Below are positions 1-7,141 of a DNA stretch of 23,988 bases, piece by piece. The stretch is from CAZWLD01 sp964634685. GTDB taxonomy: Bacteria > Bacillota_I > Bacilli_A > Acholeplasmatales > JAEDCM01. Below the pieces are notes generated by a model, which did not search any database, was not told where the DNA came from, and saw only the letters and a program-made list of their open reading frames with translations. The stretch is taken from positions 1-23,988 of the forward strand of contig CAZWLD010000035.1 of assembly GCA_964634685.1 (NCBI GenBank). The letters run 5' to 3'. Each line of letters opens with the position of its first letter. Positions within the stretch are counted from its first letter, which is position 1. The position numbers were made by a program, and so were the translations under genes.

Positions 1-100
1 GACACTTAGGATTATAGATTTTTGTAATTTTAGCATAACAACTGTAAAACTCGGGACAAGATTTATTTTCCGTATACCTAATTTTTTAAATTATTGTGAT

Positions 101-720
101 GTATATGTTAAGGTATGCCAATTATTATCTACTGTTAGACTAATCGGGGAATTATTTAGCATTATCCTTCCATATTTATTACATCCAATATTTAAGCTAC
201 TGCTTGAGGACATTGATAGGATAGGATTATATTCAAAAAATTCCAAAATCTTGAATTTTACCGAAACTGAAAAAGAAAATGCATTCATACTGTAAATCAA
301 ATTTTGACCGTGGGAAAAATATACATTTCTTTTTAATTCAGGATCATAGATAAAATCACTTGCAAAGTCGGTTGATTCGTAAACCTGTGGTTTTTTATCA
401 TTTAGGCTATTGTAGCTATTTAATAATGGGTAATGTTCTATACTGCTACTATATAACATTAATCCACTTGCTTGTTCATTTGGAGTTTCTTTTAATTACA
501 TAATTATTTAGCATCATAATATTACAGTCATGACCATAAAGAACAATAGTATCTTTATTTTGATATTTTTGAACAAAAGAAAAATCTAAACCATTTTATT
601 TCCTCCAAGACAAAAACAGTGATATTTATGTTCATTACATAAGTTTATATGGGCTGTTGTGTCATTTGACGAAGCAAAGTTTTTATTAGCTCCATAATTA
701 ACTAATCCTTTATTTGCCAT
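101..720 (-). pseudogene. collapsed RHS gene copy
   Basis: A degenerate second copy of the RHS gene at 1259-6445. From an ATG at 720 it reads about 32 residues homologous to the RHS N-terminus (MANKGLVNYGA..., roughly 7 differences in 32). A small deletion and a frameshift follow, giving a stop after about 44 codons. RHS N-terminal homology resumes in another frame (GLDFS...CNIM) to about position 505. It then jumps to sequence matching RHS residues about 1004-1140: 101-493 matches 3030-3427 with about 14 mismatches in 393 bases. A stop codon lies just before the joint. The lectin-like segment stays open at 91-459 but has no start signal of its own. Homology ends at about 101. About 900 residues of RHS shell are missing, so this cannot encode a working RHS protein. 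Confidence 0.88.
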
Positions 721-755
721 ATAATTTACTACTTTTCTCTAATATTTACAACAAT

Positions 756-784
756 AATATAGTATCATATAGAAATTTAGTAAT
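756..784 (-). promoter_or_regulatory. decayed RHS promoter copy
   Basis: This aligns base for base with the promoter of the intact RHS gene (6479-6507). The -10 hexamer TATATT (756-761) and the 17-nt spacer are kept. The -35 has changed from TTGACT to ATTACT (779-784) and the extended -10 TGC has become TAC. It probably once drove the pseudogene and is now weak or dead. Confidence 0.55.
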
Positions 785-796
785 ATTTGATTATCT

Positions 797-836
797 ACCA
801 AACTAAAAAAGAAGTCAAAATAAGCTTTCTCTTAAA
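797..836 (-). terminator. eroded intrinsic terminator
   Basis: Counterpart of the terminator at 6529-6553, with the same flanking sequence. On the minus strand the stem reads AGAAAGC...GACTTCT followed by six T, with two mismatched pairs. It lies just past the stop of the gene at 839 and would end the RHS-immunity transcript, less efficiently than the intact copy. Confidence 0.45.
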
Positions 837-838
837 AA

Positions 839-1246
839 TCACATCTTTTTATAGTATTTTTTTAACTTAACTCGCTTTTCATAATATTTTTCCGAATCAA
901 TGGCTAAATACCCCATTTGTTTGTAATACGACAATAATTTATTCTTATTAACGGAAAATACATAATCTAAGAATTCTTCAACACTAGTAAATATAAATTC
1001 TTTTACAACACCATATGTTTCAATCGAGGCAATATTAACTTTAAAAGGATAAAGATTATTAAATGCGATAATAATTGAAGGAATAAAATTATCAAATTTA
1101 CACTCTATGGACAATAAATTCGATTCAGCTTCGTTATTTAAAATTCTAAATATACTTTCATTAGCAAATGATTGATATACTGTTTCAAATTCATCATAAT
1201 TATGTTTTATAAAAATAATATTTAAATAAAAATCAGCCATTCCCAT
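839..1246 (-). CDS. candidate immunity protein of the RHS toxin
   Basis: A 135-residue soluble protein with no signal peptide or membrane segment. It is rich in Ile, Phe, Tyr and Asn and has a Lys/Tyr-rich C-terminus. I do not recognise the family. The role rests on position: it follows the RHS gene on the same strand. The RHS stop codon TAG (1259-1261) is part of its Shine-Dalgarno sequence TAGGAGG, 8 nt before the ATG at 1246, so translation of the two is very likely coupled. A second in-frame ATG two codons on is less well spaced. In RHS, CDI and WapA systems the small gene directly after the toxin encodes the cognate immunity protein, which binds and neutralises the C-terminal toxin in the cytoplasm. 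It ends in TGA inside the block shared with the downstream duplicated module. The immunity role is inferred. Confidence 0.72.
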   Translation of the reverse strand: MGMADFYLNIIFIKHNYDEFETVYQSFANESIFRILNNEAESNLLSIECKFDNFIPSIIIAFNNLYPFKVNIASIETYGVVKEFIFTSVEEFLDYVFSVNKNKLLSYYKQMGYLAIDSEKYYEKRVKLKKYYKKM

Positions 1247-1258
1247 ATTATTAACCTC

Positions 1259-4200
1259 CTATGGAACTAAGAAAAAATTAACATATCTATACCCCAATTT
1301 TCTTAATGCAGCGACCCTATGATGACCATTTGCAATTTGATACGTTCCATTTGGCAGTTTACTAGCAAAGATTTTTCCATAATCTCCAGTTTGAGAAATT
1401 GAACGAATATGACCTGAAATTACTCCATCTTTCGGACCAGATGTCACAAATTCATCTAATGGATTATTAACTAAATTATTAATATTAGTTCTAATCGCCA
1501 TTTTCCCGGCACTTTGTAAAGCGTAGTGCGTTCCGCCCCAAGCACCTCCAATAACTGCTCCAGCAATAGAACCAATCATAAATCCTTGAGAAGCATTTTC
1601 CCACGACCAACCTTCTTCTCCAGACATGCCACCTACAACCATTCCTGCAGCACCTATAGCCGCCGCCCCTATTGTTGCTCCTGCAAACACAGCAGAAAGT
1701 GCGGTTGGAGCCATAGTCGCAGAAACTACCGAAGCAAAAGCAGTTCCAGCTGCTGCGAATCCTCCAGCGGTAACAATTGTTAAAGCTGCGCATGTAACTA
1801 TAATAGCTGCTCCTACTGCCCAATGATACCAAGCATATCCTGTAGGATCACATCTATTAACTGGATCATTTCCACAATAAGCATATAAATTCAATCCATT
1901 AATACTGTCAGGGTCTAAATAATCAACTGAGTCTGGAGAAATAAATCTGCATAATTCTGGACTGTAATACCTTGTCTTTAAAAAATAAAGATTTGTTTCC
2001 ATATCATAATAATAACCTTTATATCTAAAATGATTTGAAACACCTAAGGTATCACTATCTGAGCCTGTAATGCTTAAAACATTTCCAAAGGCATCATATT
2101 CATAATTCACAACTCTTTCGTTGTTGGAATTCATTATGCTAACGATGTTTCCAATTCCGTCATAAATATAGTAATATGGAGAACCACCATTTTTTATAAA
2201 GCCTACAACTTTGCCATCTAAATACAGATAGTTTATCCAGTCATTTCCAGTGTATTCAAATTTCAATAAATCATTTTCGTAAACATAATATGTTACTTCA
2301 CCAGTCAAATTGTTTATCTTTTTGATTCTTTGATTAATATCATTGTATACAAAGCTAATACTTAAATTGTCTGATGTTACTGAGGTAAGCTTTCTTCCCG
2401 TATAGGAATAATTAACACCTTTATAACTGGAAATATTTCCAATAACATCATAAGTAATTGCATCATTGCCAATTTTTGTTACTCGGTCCATAAATGGACT
2501 TTCATAATAGTACGTTACACCATTTTTGCTTGTGATATTTCCCCTGATGTCATAGCTATAGTTATCTTCATTGCTTCCTCTAATTTCTTTAATTAGTCTT
2601 CCAAACTCATCATAAACAAATTCGTTTTTGGTTTCTTCTTGATAAATGATTTTATTTACAACCGGATTTCCATTTATAAATTGATATTCATAGTTGTATT
2701 CATCAAAACTATTTTGATTGTTTCTGATAGAAACCTTAGAAACTAAATCTTTGCTATATTCAAATGACAAAAGGGTCTTATCTTCATCAATTTTTTTAAA
2801 TTGTTTTAATCTTCCTAGGTTGTCATAAATATTGATAACACCACAAGAATTATAATCAGTATCAGCGATTTCAGTTTCTGATTTATAGACTAAATCACAG
2901 AATTTGGCGATAGAATATTTTTCTTCACCTTCATATCCTAAACGCAATCCAAATGTACCATACATAGTTGAACCAGAGAATGTATATACCGAATCATCAA
3001 TTTGAAGCTTAGCTCCACTTCCAACTATATATGTATATGTTAAGGTATGCCAATTATTATCTACTGTTAGACTAATCGATGTATTATTTAGCATTATCCT
3101 TCCATATTTATTACATCCAATATTTAAACTACTGCTTGCGGGCATTGATAGGATAGGATTATATTCAAAAAATTCCAAAATCTTGAATTTTACTGAAACT
3201 GAAAAAGAGAATGCGTTCATACTGTAAATCAAATTTTGTCCGTGGGAAAAATATACATTTCTTTTTAATTCAGGATCATAGATAAAATCACTTGCAAAGT
3301 CGGTTGATTCATAAACCTGTGGTTTCTTATCATTTAGGCTATTGTAGCTATTTAATAATGGATAATGTTCTATACTGCTACTATATAACATTAATCCACT
3401 TGCTTGTTCATCTGGAGTTTCTTTTAACTCTCTGATTAATTCGTAATAGACATTTCTTTCTTTTGCACAATTTGTTCCGCTAGTAAATACAATTCCTGTT
3501 ACATAATAGGTTGCTCCAGTGCATATAGATATTGCAAATTTATCAAATTCAGGAAAATTATATGTTCCAAAATCTACTTCCTTATATTCAGTATTAGCGC
3601 CAATTCCTACTCGATCATACATTAATCGATCCATCGAGAAGCTAATTAAATTCCACTCATTAGCCTTTAGATTTTCTTCAAGCCTTAATTTTTCCAATCC
3701 ATTACAAAATACTGCTAATTTAGACTCTTTTATTCTTAATTCATATTTTATATTTCTCATTTGAAATATTGCCAAATTACCGGAATAAGAAATATTACTA
3801 ATCTTACACCAAAAATGGACATTAATCATATTTGTTGTTTCTATCCTATCAAAAACATATTCCAGGTTATTGTACCCCATATAAAAGTAATTAAGAATAG
3901 AATCTCTTTTTATTACTCCTCCAAACCTATTATCCTTCTTTATAACCCTATCTCCTTTATGAATTAAAGCAGTGCTTGTAGAGCGATAAGGACGTGTTGA
4001 GCTTGGTTCTTGATAATCAAAAAAGCACGCATATCCTAGTCGATAATAATATTCAAATATTCCATCCTTTGTCTTTCTGTTTTTGGTATTAAATAATTGA
4101 TATCTTAAAGAACAAAGACTATTACTAAATTTTGTACAAGCTGGCTTGTATAAAAAGGTATGAGTTATTCCATTATTAATTTGATGACTTATTAATTGAT

Positions 4201-6445
4201 TTCTAATATCATAATTAAATTGTTCGACTACATCATTGTTCAATTTGATTTCCTTTAATTGGTCTAAATAATTGTATGAATAATAATAAATATTTTGATA
4301 CATATTGATATTTTTTTGGGTGATATTTCCATGATTATCATATGTATATTCACATCTCTCATTGCCATACCTAAAAACCTTTAATCGGCTTGTATGAGGT
4401 TGATTTGTACTATCCTCATTTTCATAATCAATGATTCCATATTCTAAATCATTTTCTTTAACAGATTTCAAATCTAAATCATCATTATAAGTGAATTGAT
4501 ATTGATTAATAATACTATCATCTACAATATGATTATATCTAAAGACCTCTTTTTGGGTATTATAGGAAATCAAATTATCTTTAGTTAGAGAAGGGCCCTC
4601 AAAGGTCGGACCCTCGCTATCTAAACCACTATAATTGTAAGTGGTTGTAATTCCATTAACGATTGTTTTATCAATTCTCTTCTTCACAAAATCATTTACA
4701 AATTGATAAGAAACATTATTATGGTCTAAAGCACTGGTAAGATAATGATTACTATATGTATAATTTTCTTCTATCGTTTCATTTTTTAAAGTTGTAATTT
4801 CTTTAATCAAATCATGTAAATCGGAGTAAGAATATTCTTTCTCAACGCCATTTGCCCTCTCATAAAATAAATCATAGCCTTTATAAACTTTAGTCGAGCC
4901 AGTAAAATTATTTCCGCTTTTTGACATTAAATAATTATTTTCATCATAACATAAATTTGAAACATAACCACCGCTATTTTTACTCATAACTAAGCCTTGA
5001 TTATTATATCGCATATCAAATTCATTTAAAGTTGGGGCTAGTTTTATTCCAGCCACATAACAATTACCGCTTAATACCTCAAAGCTAACATTAACTCTTT
5101 CAATTACACCATCAAAGAAAAGATTAATTGAGGCAGGATGATAGAAAATCTTTGGTTCAATTGTTAATTCTTTTGTTAGCTTATTATTTATTTTTAAAGT
5201 TGCTTTTATTTTCCCTGAATCGGCACTTTTGGTGAGAAATGACAAGCATAAAGATTCTCTGACATAGCCAGAGTAATACTTTTGTTGTTCGATTTTGGAA
5301 TTAGTGTGCATATAGAAAACTTTTGTAATTGATGAGTTAGGATAAACTGATGAAGAATCAACTAGATTAGTTACAGTGTAATCTGACAAATTCTCACCTA
5401 AAATAGTTTTCTTCTCATCATCAAAGGCTAAATCAGTTTGTTTATTTACTAAATTACAATCATTATCAAAGGTGAAAATATTACTATGAAATCTGTCATC
5501 AAAGATGTATTTGACTAAACCATTTTCAAACACATAAGTTAAATTCTCTTGATATGAATTCGTAATAATCGTTTTTTCATTATCATAATTAATATTATGA
5601 ACAATCGCTGTATTAATATTATTATGGTACTGTGAGACAACAATATTTTCATTTACTAATTCACATTTTATCGTTTCATTTTTGATTAAATCGGTTATTT
5701 GATAAGATGAACCCACAGATAAAATTAATTCATTGTTATTTACAGTTTTATTGTCAAATACATCAGTTATTTTTTTACAATAAAGATTTTGATATTCAAA
5801 ATTATAACTACGGTTTAACTGAAAGACGCCACTAGAATCTTTAACATAATATTTAATTCCTCGGCAAGTATTACTTTCCATACTTATTATTCGCATATTT
5901 AATTCAACTTTTTCTAATTCGTCATCGCGTGTATATATTAATTTACTGTTTGAAAAACTGTATGTATATGTATATTGATGGTATTTTACTGTCGATGGCA
6001 AAGCTACAAGTTCTAAACAATGATAATCCCATTCATTTCCATAAAGATCATAAAGAGTAAAAAATGAAGATTCCCCATTATTAATTTTGGCGTACATTTT
6101 CTCTTTTTTTGAAAAATAAAGGTCATATTCATCTGTACTTTTAACTTTATCCAAATTAATGATTAATCCGTCTCCACGTTTTAAACGTAAACAATCATTT
6201 TCTAAATCCGATTTTTGCATAGAAAGCATTATGTTACATCCATATCCATAGTAACCAATATTATCTTTATCCTGATGATTTAAAACACAAGAAAAATCTA
6301 AACCAAATTCTTTTAGTTCTTGCAAGACAGGAACAACTATATTTACGTTTTTATGTTCATTACATAGGTTTATATGGACTGTTGTGCCATTTGATAAAGC
6401 AAAGCTTCGATAAGCTCCATAATTAACTAAACCTTGATTTGCCAT
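1259..6445 (-). CDS. RHS-repeat polymorphic toxin, ParB-like C-terminus
   Basis: A 1728-residue RHS/YD-repeat protein. YD repeats (YDxxGN) are clear from about residue 700 (YTYDNHGN) and from about 1200 to 1480. The shell closes with the conserved core end RYKGYYYD...FISPDS...LYAYCGNDPVN and DPTG, near residue 1536. Residues about 860-1140 interrupt the repeats with two tandem beta-rich segments resembling LamG/concanavalin A-like domains. After the core comes a Gly/Ala-rich hydrophobic stretch (about 1543-1640). The last 60 residues contain NGHHRVAALRKLG, which resembles the GxxRxxA signature of ParB/sulfiredoxin-like nuclease folds, a known RHS toxin type. No N-terminal signal peptide or lipobox is visible, so the export route is unknown. 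The start ATG has only a weak purine-rich Shine-Dalgarno. The family call is strong; the toxin activity is inferred. Confidence 0.93.
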   Translation of the reverse strand: MANQGLVNYGAYRSFALSNGTTVHINLCNEHKNVNIVVPVLQELKEFGLDFSCVLNHQDKDNIGYYGYGCNIMLSMQKSDLENDCLRLKRGDGLIINLDKVKSTDEYDLYFSKKEKMYAKINNGESSFFTLYDLYGNEWDYHCLELVALPSTVKYHQYTYTYSFSNSKLIYTRDDELEKVELNMRIISMESNTCRGIKYYVKDSSGVFQLNRSYNFEYQNLYCKKITDVFDNKTVNNNELILSVGSSYQITDLIKNETIKCELVNENIVVSQYHNNINTAIVHNINYDNEKTIITNSYQENLTYVFENGLVKYIFDDRFHSNIFTFDNDCNLVNKQTDLAFDDEKKTILGENLSDYTVTNLVDSSSVYPNSSITKVFYMHTNSKIEQQKYYSGYVRESLCLSFLTKSADSGKIKATLKINNKLTKELTIEPKIFYHPASINLFFDGVIERVNVSFEVLSGNCYVAGIKLAPTLNEFDMRYNNQGLVMSKNSGGYVSNLCYDENNYLMSKSGNNFTGSTKVYKGYDLFYERANGVEKEYSYSDLHDLIKEITTLKNETIEENYTYSNHYLTSALDHNNVSYQFVNDFVKKRIDKTIVNGITTTYNYSGLDSEGPTFEGPSLTKDNLISYNTQKEVFRYNHIVDDSIINQYQFTYNDDLDLKSVKENDLEYGIIDYENEDSTNQPHTSRLKVFRYGNERCEYTYDNHGNITQKNINMYQNIYYYSYNYLDQLKEIKLNNDVVEQFNYDIRNQLISHQINNGITHTFLYKPACTKFSNSLCSLRYQLFNTKNRKTKDGIFEYYYRLGYACFFDYQEPSSTRPYRSTSTALIHKGDRVIKKDNRFGGVIKRDSILNYFYMGYNNLEYVFDRIETTNMINVHFWCKISNISYSGNLAIFQMRNIKYELRIKESKLAVFCNGLEKLRLEENLKANEWNLISFSMDRLMYDRVGIGANTEYKEVDFGTYNFPEFDKFAISICTGATYYVTGIVFTSGTNCAKERNVYYELIRELKETPDEQASGLMLYSSSIEHYPLLNSYNSLNDKKPQVYESTDFASDFIYDPELKRNVYFSHGQNLIYSMNAFSFSVSVKFKILEFFEYNPILSMPASSSLNIGCNKYGRIMLNNTSISLTVDNNWHTLTYTYIVGSGAKLQIDDSVYTFSGSTMYGTFGLRLGYEGEEKYSIAKFCDLVYKSETEIADTDYNSCGVINIYDNLGRLKQFKKIDEDKTLLSFEYSKDLVSKVSIRNNQNSFDEYNYEYQFINGNPVVNKIIYQEETKNEFVYDEFGRLIKEIRGSNEDNYSYDIRGNITSKNGVTYYYESPFMDRVTKIGNDAITYDVIGNISSYKGVNYSYTGRKLTSVTSDNLSISFVYNDINQRIKKINNLTGEVTYYVYENDLLKFEYTGNDWINYLYLDGKVVGFIKNGGSPYYYIYDGIGNIVSIMNSNNERVVNYEYDAFGNVLSITGSDSDTLGVSNHFRYKGYYYDMETNLYFLKTRYYSPELCRFISPDSVDYLDPDSINGLNLYAYCGNDPVNRCDPTGYAWYHWAVGAAIIVTCAALTIVTAGGFAAAGTAFASVVSATMAPTALSAVFAGATIGAAAIGAAGMVVGGMSGEEGWSWENASQGFMIGSIAGAVIGGAWGGTHYALQSAGKMAIRTNINNLVNNPLDEFVTSGPKDGVISGHIRSISQTGDYGKIFASKLPNGTYQIANGHHRVAALRKLGYRYVNFFLVP

Positions 6446-6478
6446 AATTTACCACTTCTTTCTAATATTTATAACAAT

Positions 6479-6507
6479 AATATAGCATCATATACATTTT
6501 TAGTCAA
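6479..6507 (-). promoter_or_regulatory. RHS promoter
   Basis: On the minus strand: TTGACT (6502-6507), a 17-nt spacer, then TATATT (6479-6484) preceded by TGC (extended -10). It is a good vegetative-type promoter 34 bases upstream of the RHS start codon. Confidence 0.7.
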
Positions 6508-6528
6508 TATTTTCGGTCATATCCAAAC

Positions 6529-6553
6529 TAAAAAGGAAGCTAAAAAGCTTCCT
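6529..6553 (-). terminator. intrinsic terminator after the 164-residue gene
   Basis: Stem AGGAAGC/GCTTCCT (7 bp, 6-nt loop) followed on the minus strand by a T tract. It isolates the RHS promoter from the parE-parC transcript upstream. Confidence 0.75.
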
Positions 6554-6570
6554 CTTAAAAATGATATAAC

Positions 6571-6597
6571 AAATTCTCTTGATATGAATTCGTAATA
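6571..6597. repeat. 27-nt exact copy of an internal RHS segment
   Basis: Identical over 27 nt to 5541-5567 inside the RHS gene and in the same orientation, starting AAATTCTCTTGATATGAATT. Sequence differs on both sides. It sits in the spacer between the RHS terminator/promoter block and the 164-residue gene, and looks like a leftover of another RHS copy. Confidence 0.7.
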
Positions 6598-6632
6598 TTT
6601 CCAAAACCTAGGTTTTTTTACAGCCCCTTTTT

Positions 6633-7127
6633 TTAATCTTTTCCTCCACGAAGATAATAATCTGCTACTACTGCAAATGCTTCCCAATCAATTCTAAGAA
6701 GTGTACGCAAAATTTTTGGTTCACCATAAAGTTGTTGTTCAAATACTACATGTTGCAAATCACTTTTATCTTCTTTTTCAAAATATTGTCTTAATGAAAA
6801 TACTCTAAAGTTTTGGTCTTTATCAATACAGATAGCAAACATTTTACTATCTAACAATCCAGTAATAAATTTATCTTCAAATGTAAATACTGCCAACAAC
6901 CAGTTGCCATCTTTTGATCTAGCATATCTTAAATCTTTTACCGGTACTTTAACAGCTCTTAAACCATTTTTTAAATAAACTTCTCTTGACATTTCATTAG
7001 TAACACAATCTATTAATTTTTGTGGATTAATAAATATTTCATTACAAAATTTGTTTTTATCACAATAAGTTAGAATCTTAATAATATCTCTAACAAAAAT
7101 AAAATTATATGTCATATTAATCACCAT
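6633..7127 (-). CDS. hypothetical protein downstream of parC
   Basis: A 164-residue soluble protein that I do not recognise. It has no signal peptide, membrane segment or catalytic motif that I can identify. It is a mix of hydrophobic beta-like stretches (NWLLAVFTFEDKFITGLL, MFAICIDKDQNFRVFSL) and a C-terminal helix-like part (LLRIDWEAFAVVADYYLRGGKD). The gene starts 14 bp after the parC stop, and GAGG lies 10 nt before the first ATG. A second ATG four codons on (MTYNF) is also possible. A terminator follows at 6529-6553, so it is the last gene of the parE-parC transcript. It might serve topoisomerase IV or might be an unrelated passenger; nothing in the sequence decides this. Confidence 0.75.
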   Translation of the reverse strand: MVINMTYNFIFVRDIIKILTYCDKNKFCNEIFINPQKLIDCVTNEMSREVYLKNGLRAVKVPVKDLRYARSKDGNWLLAVFTFEDKFITGLLDSKMFAICIDKDQNFRVFSLRQYFEKEDKSDLQHVVFEQQLYGEPKILRTLLRIDWEAFAVVADYYLRGGKD

Positions 7128-7141
7128 TCCTTGTCATCCTC

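Noticed and set aside
1..100. Coding continuation of the collapsed RHS copy
   Set aside because: Similarity to the RHS gene stops at about 101 and a stop codon follows. The short open frame that reaches the window edge has no recognisable features.
1491..1832. Overlapping open frames on both strands across the end of the RHS gene
   Set aside because: They lie over the Gly/Ala-rich, GC-richer part of the RHS frame, have odd composition (Cys/Ser/Arg runs) and no ribosome sites.
6602..6615. AAAACCTAGGTTTT palindrome as a terminator
   Set aside because: It has no loop, and a better terminator follows at 6529-6553.
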